Shown here piece by piece: positions 17,425-26,047 of a stretch of 64,000 bases of DNA; within the stretch, counting starts at the first letter, position 1; every line of letters begins with the position of its first letter. The notes under the pieces are model-generated. The model searched no databases, was not told the DNA's origin, and saw nothing but the letters and a program-made list of their open reading frames with translations. This stretch comes from JBBDYG01 sp040901765 (GTDB lineage: Bacteria > Planctomycetota > Planctomycetia > Pirellulales > Lacipirellulaceae). A program made the position numbers and the translations under genes. Where the stretch lies: contig JBBDYG010000069.1 in assembly GCA_040901765.1 (NCBI GenBank), forward strand, positions 1-64,000, in the 5' to 3' direction.

Positions 17425-18555
17425 ATGAATGTTTCACAATTCCGTCTTGTTGATTTTTCGACCGCTCTGCTCGTTTTGACCGCGCATTCCATTCCAGTTA
17501 GCGCGGAGTCGCCTGGCAACCAGTCGTGGGCCCGCGTGATCGAAGACGACCGCGCCATCAAGATCGTGACCGACAAACTCGAAGCGGTCATTCCCAAGAA
17601 TAATCCCAAGCACTGGATGACCGGCATCGAGAAGGGGTCGTTTCTCGACAAGTCCACCGGCTTTCGCGAAGTGGGTGACGGGCTGATGGTCGTCGATTGG
17701 TTGATGGAGGCCGGCAGCGACGAAGACTACCAGGATCAGGTGATCGCCCCCGACGGGAACGGCGTTGGCCGGTACACGTGGTACGAGAACGAAACCGACC
17801 CGGCCCAGCGCGAACATGCCCTGATGGCGCACGGCAGCAGCCATCGCAAGCGGATGGTGGAAGGCCCGCAGCTTTGCCCGTGGATGAAGCCCGTGCAGCC
17901 GGAGATCATCCGTGGCAAAGATTTTGTCGCGGTAAAGACGACGTACCAATATGAATACGCCGCCCCCGGCCGTACACCCGGTTCGCGGTGGACGCAACTG
18001 ATCGTGTTTCCCAAAGGCGAGCGGTACTTTGTCTCGATGGACCGGATCGACAGCGTCAACGATTCGGACGAAATGTTTCTGCGCAACGACACTCCGGGCT
18101 GCGTTCGCCATAAGCAGGGCGACACGTTCAGCGAGATTTACCTCAGCTATTTGAGCGGCCCGAACGGGTTACGCATCCCGGCCAGCGAATTCTTCACGCC
18201 GTTTCCGCCCGACCTGAAATACGGCTACCGCCGCGATACCCACAAGTTGCCCGAGCATTTTATTCGCGCGTACCACCTGCGCGATAATGAAACGGGCAAA
18301 GACGGCCCGTGGCTGGCGGGTCTGACGCTCGAACCCTCCGTAGTCTACGAAGCGTGGTGCAGCCAGCGGCCGGGGGACATCATCGTCATGATCGAGGAGT
18401 TCCACGGCAAGCCGACCAAGGCCGGAGAGTCGTTCAGCGCCGCGTTCATTGTCGGTTACTTCGATACGATCGAAGAGATGCACGAGGTGAATGAGCTCTA
18501 CAAGGGCCACACGAAGTTGGCGGTGGATGAAGCGGGGTGGCGGCTGGAGAAGTGA
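17425..18555 (+). CDS. Secreted conserved planctomycete protein, function unknown
   Basis: 376 residues with a signal peptide (FSTALLVLTAHSIPVSA). The mature chain is rich in W, Y and charged residues (KNNPKHWMTGIEKGSFLDK, YTWYENETDP, YQYEYAAPG) and looks like a beta-sandwich; segments such as RWTQLIVFPKGERYFVSMDRI and RNDTPGCVRH suggest a carbohydrate-related fold (a galactose mutarotase-like sandwich is possible), but no catalytic motif is certain. I use the ATG 10 bp after the PEP-CTERM gene; an earlier in-frame start would overlap that gene by 71 bp. Confidence 0.75.
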   Translation: MNVSQFRLVDFSTALLVLTAHSIPVSAESPGNQSWARVIEDDRAIKIVTDKLEAVIPKNNPKHWMTGIEKGSFLDKSTGFREVGDGLMVVDWLMEAGSDEDYQDQVIAPDGNGVGRYTWYENETDPAQREHALMAHGSSHRKRMVEGPQLCPWMKPVQPEIIRGKDFVAVKTTYQYEYAAPGRTPGSRWTQLIVFPKGERYFVSMDRIDSVNDSDEMFLRNDTPGCVRHKQGDTFSEIYLSYLSGPNGLRIPASEFFTPFPPDLKYGYRRDTHKLPEHFIRAYHLRDNETGKDGPWLAGLTLEPSVVYEAWCSQRPGDIIVMIEEFHGKPTKAGESFSAAFIVGYFDTIEEMHEVNELYKGHTKLAVDEAGWRLEK

Positions 18556-18605
18556 ATGGCAGCGGCGTGCCTTTCAATGGTATCGTTGTGAGGTATGATA
18601 AAAGT

Positions 18606-18866
18606 ATGGCCACAGCAACCGAAATCCTCTCGACGTATCTGGAACCGATAGCGGACGAGCTTACGCCCCATCAGGCGGAGCGAATTCTAGCAGCCAAGCC
18701 CACGGCCGATGTGATTGCACGGGTGGAGGAACTGAGCGACAAGGCCAATGCCGGCACGCTCAGCGAACGGGAACGGGCCGAGTACGAATACTATGTCGAT
18801 GTTGACGACGCCATCGGAGTGCTGAAAGCCAAGGCGCGATATCTCTTAGCCCATCCGCCAGCCTAG
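18606..18866 (+). CDS. Small acidic helical protein paired with HNH endonuclease
   Basis: 86 residues, predicted mostly helical (MATATEILSTYLEPIADE, ARVEELSDKANAGTLSERE). The segment 'ARVEELSDKANAGTLSERERAEYE' type is frequently seen in small bacterial proteins encoded directly upstream of HNH nucleases. Its stop lies 3 bp before the HNH start, so the two are surely co-transcribed and probably translationally coupled. I use the second in-frame ATG, as the first would overlap the preceding gene. It may be an inhibitor or adaptor of the nuclease; that is inference. Confidence 0.75.
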   Translation: MATATEILSTYLEPIADELTPHQAERILAAKPTADVIARVEELSDKANAGTLSERERAEYEYYVDVDDAIGVLKAKARYLLAHPPA

Positions 18867-18869
18867 CGC

Positions 18870-19271
18870 ATGGATGCTGCAACGCGAGACCTGGCCCGGC
18901 AGCGCGCGAGCAGCCGTTGCGAATACTGTCATTTTCCCGCGCATGCCCTCGACCTGCCCTTTCACGTGGAGCATATTGTGGCGACGGTTCATCGCCCCGA
19001 CAATCGAGAAACGAACCTGGCTTGGGCTTGCCCGCGATGCAATTTACGAAAAGGGCCAAACCTGTCGACGATCAACATCGACACGGGAGAACTGGTGGAA
19101 CTCTTTAATCCACGCACGATGCAGTGGAGCGATCATTTCGAGTTGCAAGCCGGCGTGATCGTGGGAAAGACGGCCTGTGGCGAAGGGACAGCGCGATTGC
19201 TCGACATGAACCATCCGCAACGACTTCAGCACCGCCGACAACTAATCGAACAAGGCGAATTCCAAGAGTGA
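18870..19271 (+). CDS. HNH endonuclease
   Basis: 133 residues with a complete zinc-containing HNH fold: CEYC at 17-20, FHVEHIVA (the HxxH-type His of the motif), DNRETNLAWACPRCNLRKG carrying the Asn and the second Cys pair. These residues are what is expected of active single-domain HNH enzymes related to 5-methylcytosine/McrA-like nucleases. It follows the small helical gene by 3 bp. Such pairs occur as solitary cassettes in many bacteria; a defence role is possible but not shown by the sequence. Confidence 0.88.
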   Translation: MDAATRDLARQRASSRCEYCHFPAHALDLPFHVEHIVATVHRPDNRETNLAWACPRCNLRKGPNLSTINIDTGELVELFNPRTMQWSDHFELQAGVIVGKTACGEGTARLLDMNHPQRLQHRRQLIEQGEFQE

Positions 19272-19330
19272 GAGCCTGATGCATCGTTTCGTGAGTGCTA
19301 TAATTCATGGGTTCACAACGTTGATCGCTC

Positions 19331-19699
19331 GTGACGAGATTGATGATGAACGAGAATCGGCCTGATTCTGACGCTGCATGCACTCAAGATTGCCGCCTTC
19401 CCGACAATCTGCGCCCCTTCTTTTGGGATTGCACGTTCGATGAGTTGGATTTTATCGACGATCAAGATTTTGTGATCGGCCGCATTCTGTCAGACGGCGA
19501 TTTCAATGCCCTCCGTTGGCTGCGTCGGAAAGTAGGCGATGACGGCCTCAGGGACTGGTTTGTTTGCCGGCAAGGGCGCAGCCTCACGCTAAAGCAATTG
19601 CGATTTTGGGAATTGATCTTGATGCTGCCGCCCGCGGAGGTCGATCGCTGGATTGCGGAGCGGCATGGGATCGGATGGGACGATCGAGTGCGAAAATGA
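19331..19699 (+). CDS. DUF6922-like antitoxin-type protein
   Basis: 122 residues, or about 117 if one of two later ATGs (19343, 19346) is used. The pattern LRPFFWDCTFDELDF, VIGRILSDGDFNALRWLRRK and LTLKQLRFWELILMLP matches DUF6922, a family that is usually encoded directly upstream of an AbiEii-type nucleotidyltransferase toxin. Here the stop codon overlaps the ATG of a following reading frame (ATGA), as expected in such a pair, but that frame is broken after about 13 codons by a repeat. Confidence 0.75.
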   Translation: MTRLMMNENRPDSDAACTQDCRLPDNLRPFFWDCTFDELDFIDDQDFVIGRILSDGDFNALRWLRRKVGDDGLRDWFVCRQGRSLTLKQLRFWELILMLPPAEVDRWIAERHGIGWDDRVRK

Positions 19700-19761
19700 A
19701 ACCCTATTTGGAGACCATTACCGCGGAGTGCATTTCAAGCCGGAGGCTTGGCAGCCATTAG
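19696..19761 (+). pseudogene. Truncated start of a partner gene (AbiEii-like?) cut by a family A repeat
   Basis: The frame begins MKPYLETITAE, using the ATGA overlap with the DUF6922 gene, and from codon 14 onward reads into family A repeat sequence and stops. A short N-terminus beginning MKxYL is plausible for AbiEii-type nucleotidyltransferases linked to DUF6922, but 13 residues are too few for a firm family call. No continuation of such a gene was seen beyond the repeat. Confidence 0.5.
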
Positions 19762-19951
19762 CCGGCAGTAAGCGCCAGCGCCACTGCCGGTAACGGAAGC
19801 AAACGAAAGATGCACCCCGGCAGGGGTGACAGCAGCCTTGGTCCGTCCGAACTTGCTGCGACCCCTGTCGGGGTCGTGCGGGAGAATCGTTCGCTTTCCG
19901 GTGGTGCGCTTCGCGACCACCGGCTAATCGCTGTGATCCCTCCGGGATGAA
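19734..19951 (+). repeat. Family A multi-hairpin repeat, copy 2
   Basis: Same plan as copy 1: CAAGCC/GGCTTG outside hairpin, GCAGCCATTAG stem half, CCGGCAGT/ACTGCCGG, CACCCC/GGGGTG, GACCCC/GGGTC with TGTCG loop, CCGGTGGT/ACCACCGG, CTAATCGCTG stem half, ATCCC/GGGAT outside hairpin. Compared with copy 1, hairpin 2 changed on both sides (GGCGGT/ACCGCC to GGCAGT/ACTGCC), which keeps pairing. Confidence 0.9.
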
Positions 19952-20068
19952 GAATTCTGCACAACGTTCCTACCTATTTGTCGTACCCGCGACAAAGAAT
20001 TAACGGCGGCGAGTGCGACCAGATACACATCAAGAGCGCGTCGCAAGCGAACGCGGCCAACGGCGACA
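19952..20068. other. Short spacer after repeat A2
   Basis: It holds one small palindrome (TTTGTCG..CGACAAA near 19977-19996) and otherwise no gene-like pattern. If the AbiEii-like partner gene had continued past the repeat, its remains should be here; none are recognisable. Confidence 0.45.
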
Positions 20069-22270
20069 TTACCGCACGTTCATATCCGCGCTCAATCCGC
20101 CCGCGGCGATCAGGTAGCTGTGCTTCACGTAGTCGATCACCATCCGATGCGCGCTGAACCTGGCAGCCAGAGTGGCGATCGATTCGGTCATGCGGTCGAT
20201 CCACTTGCGCGGCAAACCGTCGGCGTCGCGGTGGTAAAACAGTGGGATTACTTCGTCTTGCAGAACGCGGATCAGGTTGTCGCCGTCGCGGGCGTCGGTC
20301 ACGTTGGGATCGGCGTGCTGATTGCCATTGTCGATGGCAAAGCCGTTGCGGCCGTTGTAGGCCTCGGCCCACCAACCGTCGAGAATTGAAAAATTAAGCC
20401 CGCCGTTGAGCACTGCCTTCATGCCGCTGGTGCCGGAGGCTTCGAGCGGCCGCCGCGGCGTGTTCATCCACACATCGACGCCCTGCACCATGTGCCGCGT
20501 GACGTTAATGTCGTAGTCCTCGACGAAAATGACACGGCTGGCGAACCGCGGATCGTGACGCAAGTTTGCGATTCGCTTGATGAGTTGCTTGCCCGGCTCG
20601 TCGGCCGGATGGGCCTTGCCGGCGAAGACAAACTGCACGGGGCGCTGCGAGTTGCCGATTAGCTCCGCCAACTCATCGAACTTCCGCAGGATCAGGTCGG
20701 CCCGTTTGTAGGTTGCGAATCGTCGCGCGAAGCCGATCGTCAGCGCACTGGGATCGAGCGCACTGCGGGCGGCCTCGACTGCGGCATCATCTTCACCGCG
20801 GCGGCGGCATTGCCGACTGAGCCTGCGGCGAACGAATTCCAAGAGCCGGCTCTTGAGCGCGTTGTGCGTCTCCCATAACTCGCCCGGATCGACGTTGTAA
20901 ATGTTCTGCCACGTGTCGAGGTCGCCCATCCGGTTCTGCCAGTTAGGCCCCAGGTTGCGATCGTAAAGCTGCTGCATCGGGTAGGCCAGCCACGACGGAA
21001 TGTGAACGCCATTGGTGATGTGGCCGATCGGGATTTCTTCCTCGACCCGCCACGGCCAAAGATGTGCCCACATGCGACGCGACACGTGTCCGTGCAGCGA
21101 GCTAACGGCGTTGGCCCGCCGCGAGAGCTTCAGGCCGATGACCGTCATGCAGAATGTTTCCTGCTCGTTGTGCGGCTCGACGCGACCTAGACCCATGAGC
21201 TGCTCGTGCGAAATCCCCAGTGCGTCGCGCAGCGGACCAAGATGCTCCTCGATCAGCGCGCCGTCGAACCGGTCGTGTCCCGCGGGGACGGGCGTATGCG
21301 TTGTGAACACGGTCCGCTGGGCAATCAGCCGCAGCGCTTCATCGAACGACAGTCCATCCTCTTCCATCCGCAGGCGGATGGCTTCCAAGGGCGCAAACGC
21401 GCTGTGGCCTTCGTTAAGATGATAGACGCCGGGGTGCATGCCGAGCGCGCGGAGCGCCTTCACGCCGCCGACGCCGAGTACCAGCTCTTGGCGGATGCGG
21501 GTGCGGTTGTCGCCACCATACAGCCGCGAAGTCAATTCGCGGTCTTGCGGATTGTTGCCCTCGACGTCGCAATCGAGCAGATAGAGGTTCACGCGGCCCA
21601 CGCGCATCAGCCACAGCTTGGCCAGCAGCGCCCCATTGCGAGTGGGAATCGAAATCGCGATCGGTTTTCCTTCCGGATCGACCGCCGGCTCCATCGGCTG
21701 ATTGGCGACGTGCGTATCGACGTACTCCTCCTGTTGGAAGCCGTCGCTGTTCAGGTGCTGCTTGAAATAACCCTGGTCGTAAAACAGGCCGATCGCGACC
21801 AGCGGGATGCCCAGGCCGCTCGCCGACTTAATATGGTCGCCCGACAGCACGCCCAGGCCGCCGGAGTAAATCGGCACCGACTCGTGAATGCCAAACTCCG
21901 CCGAGAAGTACGCAACCGGACGCGAGCCAAGCACGCCCGCGCGGCGGGCACCCCAGGTGTGCGTCGTGTTGGTCAAGTACTCCTTCATCCGGCGATACGC
22001 CTGATTGATGCGGGTGTAAAGCACCATTTCCGCTGCCCGATCGGCCACTTCTTTCGGCGTCATCGATGCCAGCAGCACGATTGGATTGTGATCCACCTGC
22101 CGCCACTTCACCGGGTCGAGGTCGCGAAACAGGTTCACCACCTCCGGGTGCCAGCTCCACCACAGATTGCGGGCCATGGTGTTGAGCTTGTCGTACAACG
22201 CCTGCGGCGTGACTTCGGTCCAACTCGGACGTTCCACGGGGGCAGGGAGATTCACAGCAGCTCGGGTCAT
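20069..22270 (-). CDS. glgP: Alpha-glucan (glycogen/maltodextrin) phosphorylase
   Basis: Releases glucose 1-phosphate from alpha-1,4-glucans; GT35 family, PLP-dependent, cytoplasmic. The 733-residue chain is of the shorter bacterial/archaeal type (alpha-glucan family phosphorylase): N-terminal DUF3417-like region (MARNLWWSWHPE), AYFSAEFGIHES and IYSGGLGVLSGDHIKS, YHLNEGHSAFAPLE, TTHTPVPAGHDRF, and the PLP-lysine block EASGTSGMKAVLNGGLN. I begin at MTRAAVNLPAPVERPSWTEV, preceded by AAAAGGA; the 33 upstream codons overlap low-complexity sequence and look non-coding. No glgA/B/C nearby. Confidence 0.93.
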   Translation of the reverse strand: MTRAAVNLPAPVERPSWTEVTPQALYDKLNTMARNLWWSWHPEVVNLFRDLDPVKWRQVDHNPIVLLASMTPKEVADRAAEMVLYTRINQAYRRMKEYLTNTTHTWGARRAGVLGSRPVAYFSAEFGIHESVPIYSGGLGVLSGDHIKSASGLGIPLVAIGLFYDQGYFKQHLNSDGFQQEEYVDTHVANQPMEPAVDPEGKPIAISIPTRNGALLAKLWLMRVGRVNLYLLDCDVEGNNPQDRELTSRLYGGDNRTRIRQELVLGVGGVKALRALGMHPGVYHLNEGHSAFAPLEAIRLRMEEDGLSFDEALRLIAQRTVFTTHTPVPAGHDRFDGALIEEHLGPLRDALGISHEQLMGLGRVEPHNEQETFCMTVIGLKLSRRANAVSSLHGHVSRRMWAHLWPWRVEEEIPIGHITNGVHIPSWLAYPMQQLYDRNLGPNWQNRMGDLDTWQNIYNVDPGELWETHNALKSRLLEFVRRRLSRQCRRRGEDDAAVEAARSALDPSALTIGFARRFATYKRADLILRKFDELAELIGNSQRPVQFVFAGKAHPADEPGKQLIKRIANLRHDPRFASRVIFVEDYDINVTRHMVQGVDVWMNTPRRPLEASGTSGMKAVLNGGLNFSILDGWWAEAYNGRNGFAIDNGNQHADPNVTDARDGDNLIRVLQDEVIPLFYHRDADGLPRKWIDRMTESIATLAARFSAHRMVIDYVKHSYLIAAGGLSADMNVR

Positions 22271-22459
22271 CGATGGTTCCTTTTCCACAGTCGCATTGCG
22301 CGCAGGCGGACGGCAGGCCGCAAGCCTAGACGCTGCCAGTAACCGCCTACAAAGCGCCCTCCACCGCAATCCCGCGGAGGGTCCGGGTCGCGATGCTACC
22401 GCAAGACAGGGATGATGAGCAAGTCTGGTCGCAATGCTAGCACGCTGTAACGCAGATGT

Positions 22460-22485
22460 GTAGGTCAGGCTGTGCCTGACATGCG
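22460..22485. repeat. REP2 unit
   Basis: Core GTAGGTCAGGCTGTGCCTGA: arms GTCAGGC and GCCTGAC around TGT. The same unit, in either orientation, appears near 26802, 27475, 27732 and twice near 44843-44920. Confidence 0.8.
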
Positions 22486-22583
22486 TTGCTCAGCCGCGGC
22501 AGCGGCGACATAACTTAGCCGCGCGGCGTAAGCCCGCGGAAACCAACGCACGAATTTTTAAGCCGCGGAGCGCCGACACAATG

Positions 22584-22624
22584 TTCCCCCTCCCCGGCCG
22601 CGGGGGAGGGGCTAGGGGAGGGGG
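22584..22624. repeat. G-rich repeat (CCCTCCCC...GGGGAGGGG)
   Basis: CCCCCTCCCCGG is followed by its inverse and the direct tail GGGGCTAGGGGAGGGGG. Nearly the same 41-bp sequence occurs inside the P450 gene at 57117-57157, and a shortened form at 38667-38700. The tandem G-runs could form a quadruplex on one strand. Confidence 0.75.
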
Positions 22625-23026
22625 CGATTCGTTTCCCGCCTCGTGTCGGTGCAAACAACCATTCTGCACTACACCTACTCCACCTCTGTTCTTTACGCTT
22701 GCCGGCATCCACGTGGCCGCGCTTTTCCAATCGAAGATTCGCCCGCCGCAGCGAACAGGCAGTGGCGAAAACGCGAATTCCCAGCAGAATTATTCCCCGC
22801 CCTTGTTTGGCCTCGACACCCCACTCCTCCGGCGCGGCACCCCTCGCAACTCCTCACTCTCCCCGATTCACTTAGCCCCACGCAGCGCGCTCGCCACATG
22901 ACCGACGCGAACTCCGTTATGCCAAATAGCCCGGTGCGCATGGTGAGATTTAACAATTGACAACGGCCTGTTACACTGTGCTGCAGTCGGGACAAAGCAA
23001 GGATTGCACCCTAAATTGGTCGCGCC
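22625..23026. other. Spacer before the restriction-modification cassette
   Basis: About 400 bp without a recognisable gene. A TTGACA hexamer lies 65 bp before the methyltransferase start (22957-22962), but no -10 box at normal spacing follows; TACACT sits only 9 bp away. Composition changes from GC-rich to AT-richer towards 23000, marking the left edge of the cassette. Confidence 0.5.
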
Positions 23027-26000
23027 GTGAATGCCACAGACGAATTAAAGAAATTCGGAATCAGCGACGGCGTGACGCAAGCATTCGCCGCAAGCGCTGA
23101 TCCCGACTTGGTCAACTACTTGGACCTGCTGCCCAATTCGCCAAAGACGGGCAATAGGCCTCTTTTACTCGACGGCGCTGTGGAGCATGACCATCGGCCA
23201 GTGCTCTACTACGTAAATCGTAGCCGTTTGTCGGCTGAACCAGTCGAACGATCGAAGGAACTCGCTGCCCTCAACAAGAGTATTGCATCCCGCGGAGAAC
23301 GAGCGTATCTCGCATTAGTGGAGCCGGGATTGCTAGAAGTATCGCCGGTTCGGCTTGGAGAATATCAATCGGACTGGAAGCTCTACGAAGCTGAGAATAA
23401 CGACGCGATCAACTTTTACTCGAATCTCGTTCATGGCAAGATTTCTGGACAAGAGCACGACGATCCCGATCTAGTCTTTAAAGAAATGTATAAGCTTCTG
23501 TTAACTGGGGCCGATAGAATCGCGAAGCGAATCGGGAGAGAGAATGTCTTATCCCTCATTGGTCGCGCACTGTTCTTTCGCTTTCTTTGCGACCGCAAGA
23601 TAGTCACCGAAGCTGACACGCATAACATTTGCTCACGAGCTTCTGAATTGCAAGCCTGTTTTGACAATTCTGAGAATGCATATCATACATCGAAATGGCT
23701 TGACGAAACATTTAACGGCCACTTTTTACCTTTGAGCGACCGAGGAACCCGGAAGTTTTTTGACGATCTCAATCGCTCCAAAATTATATTTTCAAACTTG
23801 AAAGCAATCGTTCGAGGGTTAGAGCCGGTTGGCGACAATCAGTTTCAATACAGGTTCGACTGGGCGGTATTCGACTTCGCGCACGTGCCGGTTGGATTGT
23901 TGAGCCAAGTCTACGAAGCATTTTGTTGGAAGTGGGAGCCTGAAAACGCTAAAACGACGAGCATTCATTACACGCCACGTAATATCGCGGTCACATTGGT
24001 GGAAGAAGCATTTGAAGGATTAGAGAATTCGGCTAACGCTAGAGTACTTGATCCCGCTTGCGGCGCTGGTGTATTCCTTGTACTTGCCTTTCGACGTCTT
24101 TACAGGGAACAATGGCAGCGAACAGGTCGTCGCCCCGACACAGCAGCAATTCGCCAGATTCTCGAAACGCAATTGTGTGGCTTCGACATCAGCGAATCCG
24201 CGTTGCGGCTTGCAGCTCTGAGTCTATATCTCACGGCAATCGAACTCGATCCAAATCCAATCCCGCCGGAAAAACTGAAATTCAATGATCTCGCAGAGTT
24301 GGTTTTGTTCAACCACCGACGTGACTCTGATAAAGATGTCGGTCCGGTTGTAGGCAGCATTCGTCAGGACATCGGAGACGAGTTTGACGCGCAGTTCGAC
24401 CTCGTATTATGCAATCCACCTTGGTCGAAGATTGAGGACGATGAAATCGTTGTCGAGTTAGATTCTGTAAGCAAACAAATTGTCTCGCGAAGAAGCAAAA
24501 CACTTGGCGACAAATACCAGAATCCTCGCGGCGAACCCGATTTGCCGTTTCTCTGGAGGTCGACCGAGTGGTGTCGACCTAATGGCAGAATTGCAATGGT
24601 GCTGCCATCAAGAATCCTCTTCCGACAGGGAGATGTCGCAACTCAAGCACGTACAGCGCTGTTTCGATTGATTCGTTTCACTGGAATTGTGAATTGCTCG
24701 AATGTGCGCAAGACAAATGTTTGGTTAGATATGGACCAACCGTTTATGCTTGCTTTCGCACGCAATGAGGTTCCGGAAATTGACAGCAAATTCTGGTTCG
24801 TGTCTCCACAAGCGGATTTGTCGCTTAATCGAATCGGAGACATTCGAATCGACACTCACACCGCGCACGTGCTGGAAGTCAGTGAGGTGCTCAAAGACGA
24901 ATGGCTGCTTAAGACGTTAGCTATTGGGACGTGGATGGACGTAGATGTAGTGCGGAAGATACTGGCTAGCCAAGGCAGGCCGTTGGGCGAGTATTGGCAA
25001 GGCGAATTGTTTTTGACGAGTACTTCGGGCTATAAGTTAGAAGGTGCGCAGAATGAAGCCACTCTGTTGCACGAACTTCTGGATATCGCGGAACCCATGA
25101 GTGTTCCTGCTAGGTTTACCGTCAAACCTGAGATTTACCGAAGGTTTAACCGTACAGCTCTCGACCGAACTCGGCTCGCCAAAGGCGATGATCCGTTGAG
25201 AGTCTATCGTGCCCCACTGTTTCTCTTGCGCCAGTCTTTGCCGAAACTGCGGGAGCATGGCAATTCGCTTTCCAGTTATGTTGACATTGCATTCAGCCAG
25301 AGTTTTTACGGATACTCGGCAAAAGGGCATCCACAGGCTGAAACACTTGTACGTTATTTGCATCTCTTCGCCCATAGCAACCTATGGACTTACTTCGTCC
25401 TTTGCACCAGTCCGAAACTCGGAACCGAGCGTCCCGTTTTTTTGAAAGCTGACTTTGACTTATGCCCGCTAATCCGGTTGGAGGACTTACCCGACGGATG
25501 TGTTCGAAGAATCTCTGAGTTAGCAGCACGCCTTGAATCAGACGATGAGTCCGTATTTGAGGATATCGACACATTCTTTGGCAAGCTGTATGGGCTGACA
25601 CAACGCGATTTTCAAGTGATAGACGACACTCTTACGGTTCGCAATCCACACGACGAACACGGCGTGCGAGCCAGCACGTCGCCAACTGATACTGAAGTTA
25701 AACAATTCTGCAACGCCCTTAGTACCGCACTCGGACCGTTTGCTCGCAAGCTGGACAAACGACTTTTTCTCAAACTGTTCGATAGCCAAGATGAGAAAAG
25801 TGCTTTCCGATTCCTGGCGATTGCTACTCAGGAAGACGCCACGCTGCCGTCAGAACAACTGCGCAAGCTAGTACTAAGTCTTGCTGACCAGGCAGGTGCC
25901 AGCATCATTATTCAGGTCGATGACGCGGCACTCATAATCGGAGTCTTGAATCAGTATCGGTACTGGACGTGTAGTCGTGCGCGACTCCTTGCGGCAGACA

Positions 26001-26047
26001 TCCTGCGTGACTATTTCTCCGTATTCGAGAAACGCAGGAGAGCATGA
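23027..26047 (+). CDS. N6-adenine DNA methyltransferase of a putative restriction-modification system
   Basis: 1006 residues. Motif I DPACGAGVFLVLAFRRLY begins at about 341, and the catalytic motif IV CNPPW lies at about 461-465, the order of Eco57I/type IIG-like gamma-class adenine methyltransferases. The N-terminal 300 residues contain IGRALFFRFLCDRKI, a helical block often preceding such methylase domains; the C-terminal 350 residues probably include the target recognition region (KLEGAQNEATLL, FSQSFYGYSAKGHPQ). No PD-(D/E)XK motif is obvious within it, so cleavage is likely supplied by the next gene, whose ATG overlaps this stop (ATGA). The start is GTG. Codon choice and base composition are AT-richer than neighbours, suggesting transfer. 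BREX PglX-like and DISARM-like methylases are alternatives, but no partner genes of those systems are present. Confidence 0.85.
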   Translation: MNATDELKKFGISDGVTQAFAASADPDLVNYLDLLPNSPKTGNRPLLLDGAVEHDHRPVLYYVNRSRLSAEPVERSKELAALNKSIASRGERAYLALVEPGLLEVSPVRLGEYQSDWKLYEAENNDAINFYSNLVHGKISGQEHDDPDLVFKEMYKLLLTGADRIAKRIGRENVLSLIGRALFFRFLCDRKIVTEADTHNICSRASELQACFDNSENAYHTSKWLDETFNGHFLPLSDRGTRKFFDDLNRSKIIFSNLKAIVRGLEPVGDNQFQYRFDWAVFDFAHVPVGLLSQVYEAFCWKWEPENAKTTSIHYTPRNIAVTLVEEAFEGLENSANARVLDPACGAGVFLVLAFRRLYREQWQRTGRRPDTAAIRQILETQLCGFDISESALRLAALSLYLTAIELDPNPIPPEKLKFNDLAELVLFNHRRDSDKDVGPVVGSIRQDIGDEFDAQFDLVLCNPPWSKIEDDEIVVELDSVSKQIVSRRSKTLGDKYQNPRGEPDLPFLWRSTEWCRPNGRIAMVLPSRILFRQGDVATQARTALFRLIRFTGIVNCSNVRKTNVWLDMDQPFMLAFARNEVPEIDSKFWFVSPQADLSLNRIGDIRIDTHTAHVLEVSEVLKDEWLLKTLAIGTWMDVDVVRKILASQGRPLGEYWQGELFLTSTSGYKLEGAQNEATLLHELLDIAEPMSVPARFTVKPEIYRRFNRTALDRTRLAKGDDPLRVYRAPLFLLRQSLPKLREHGNSLSSYVDIAFSQSFYGYSAKGHPQAETLVRYLHLFAHSNLWTYFVLCTSPKLGTERPVFLKADFDLCPLIRLEDLPDGCVRRISELAARLESDDESVFEDIDTFFGKLYGLTQRDFQVIDDTLTVRNPHDEHGVRASTSPTDTEVKQFCNALSTALGPFARKLDKRLFLKLFDSQDEKSAFRFLAIATQEDATLPSEQLRKLVLSLADQAGASIIIQVDDAALIIGVLNQYRYWTCSRARLLAADILRDYFSVFEKRRRA

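Noticed and set aside
21206..22342. A 378-codon frame opposite the phosphorylase gene
   Set aside because: The phosphorylase motifs on the other strand are unmistakable; this frame has none.
22643..22960. A 105-codon frame upstream of the methyltransferase
   Set aside because: Pro/Arg/His-rich, no motif, starts near the G-rich repeat; better explained as non-coding.
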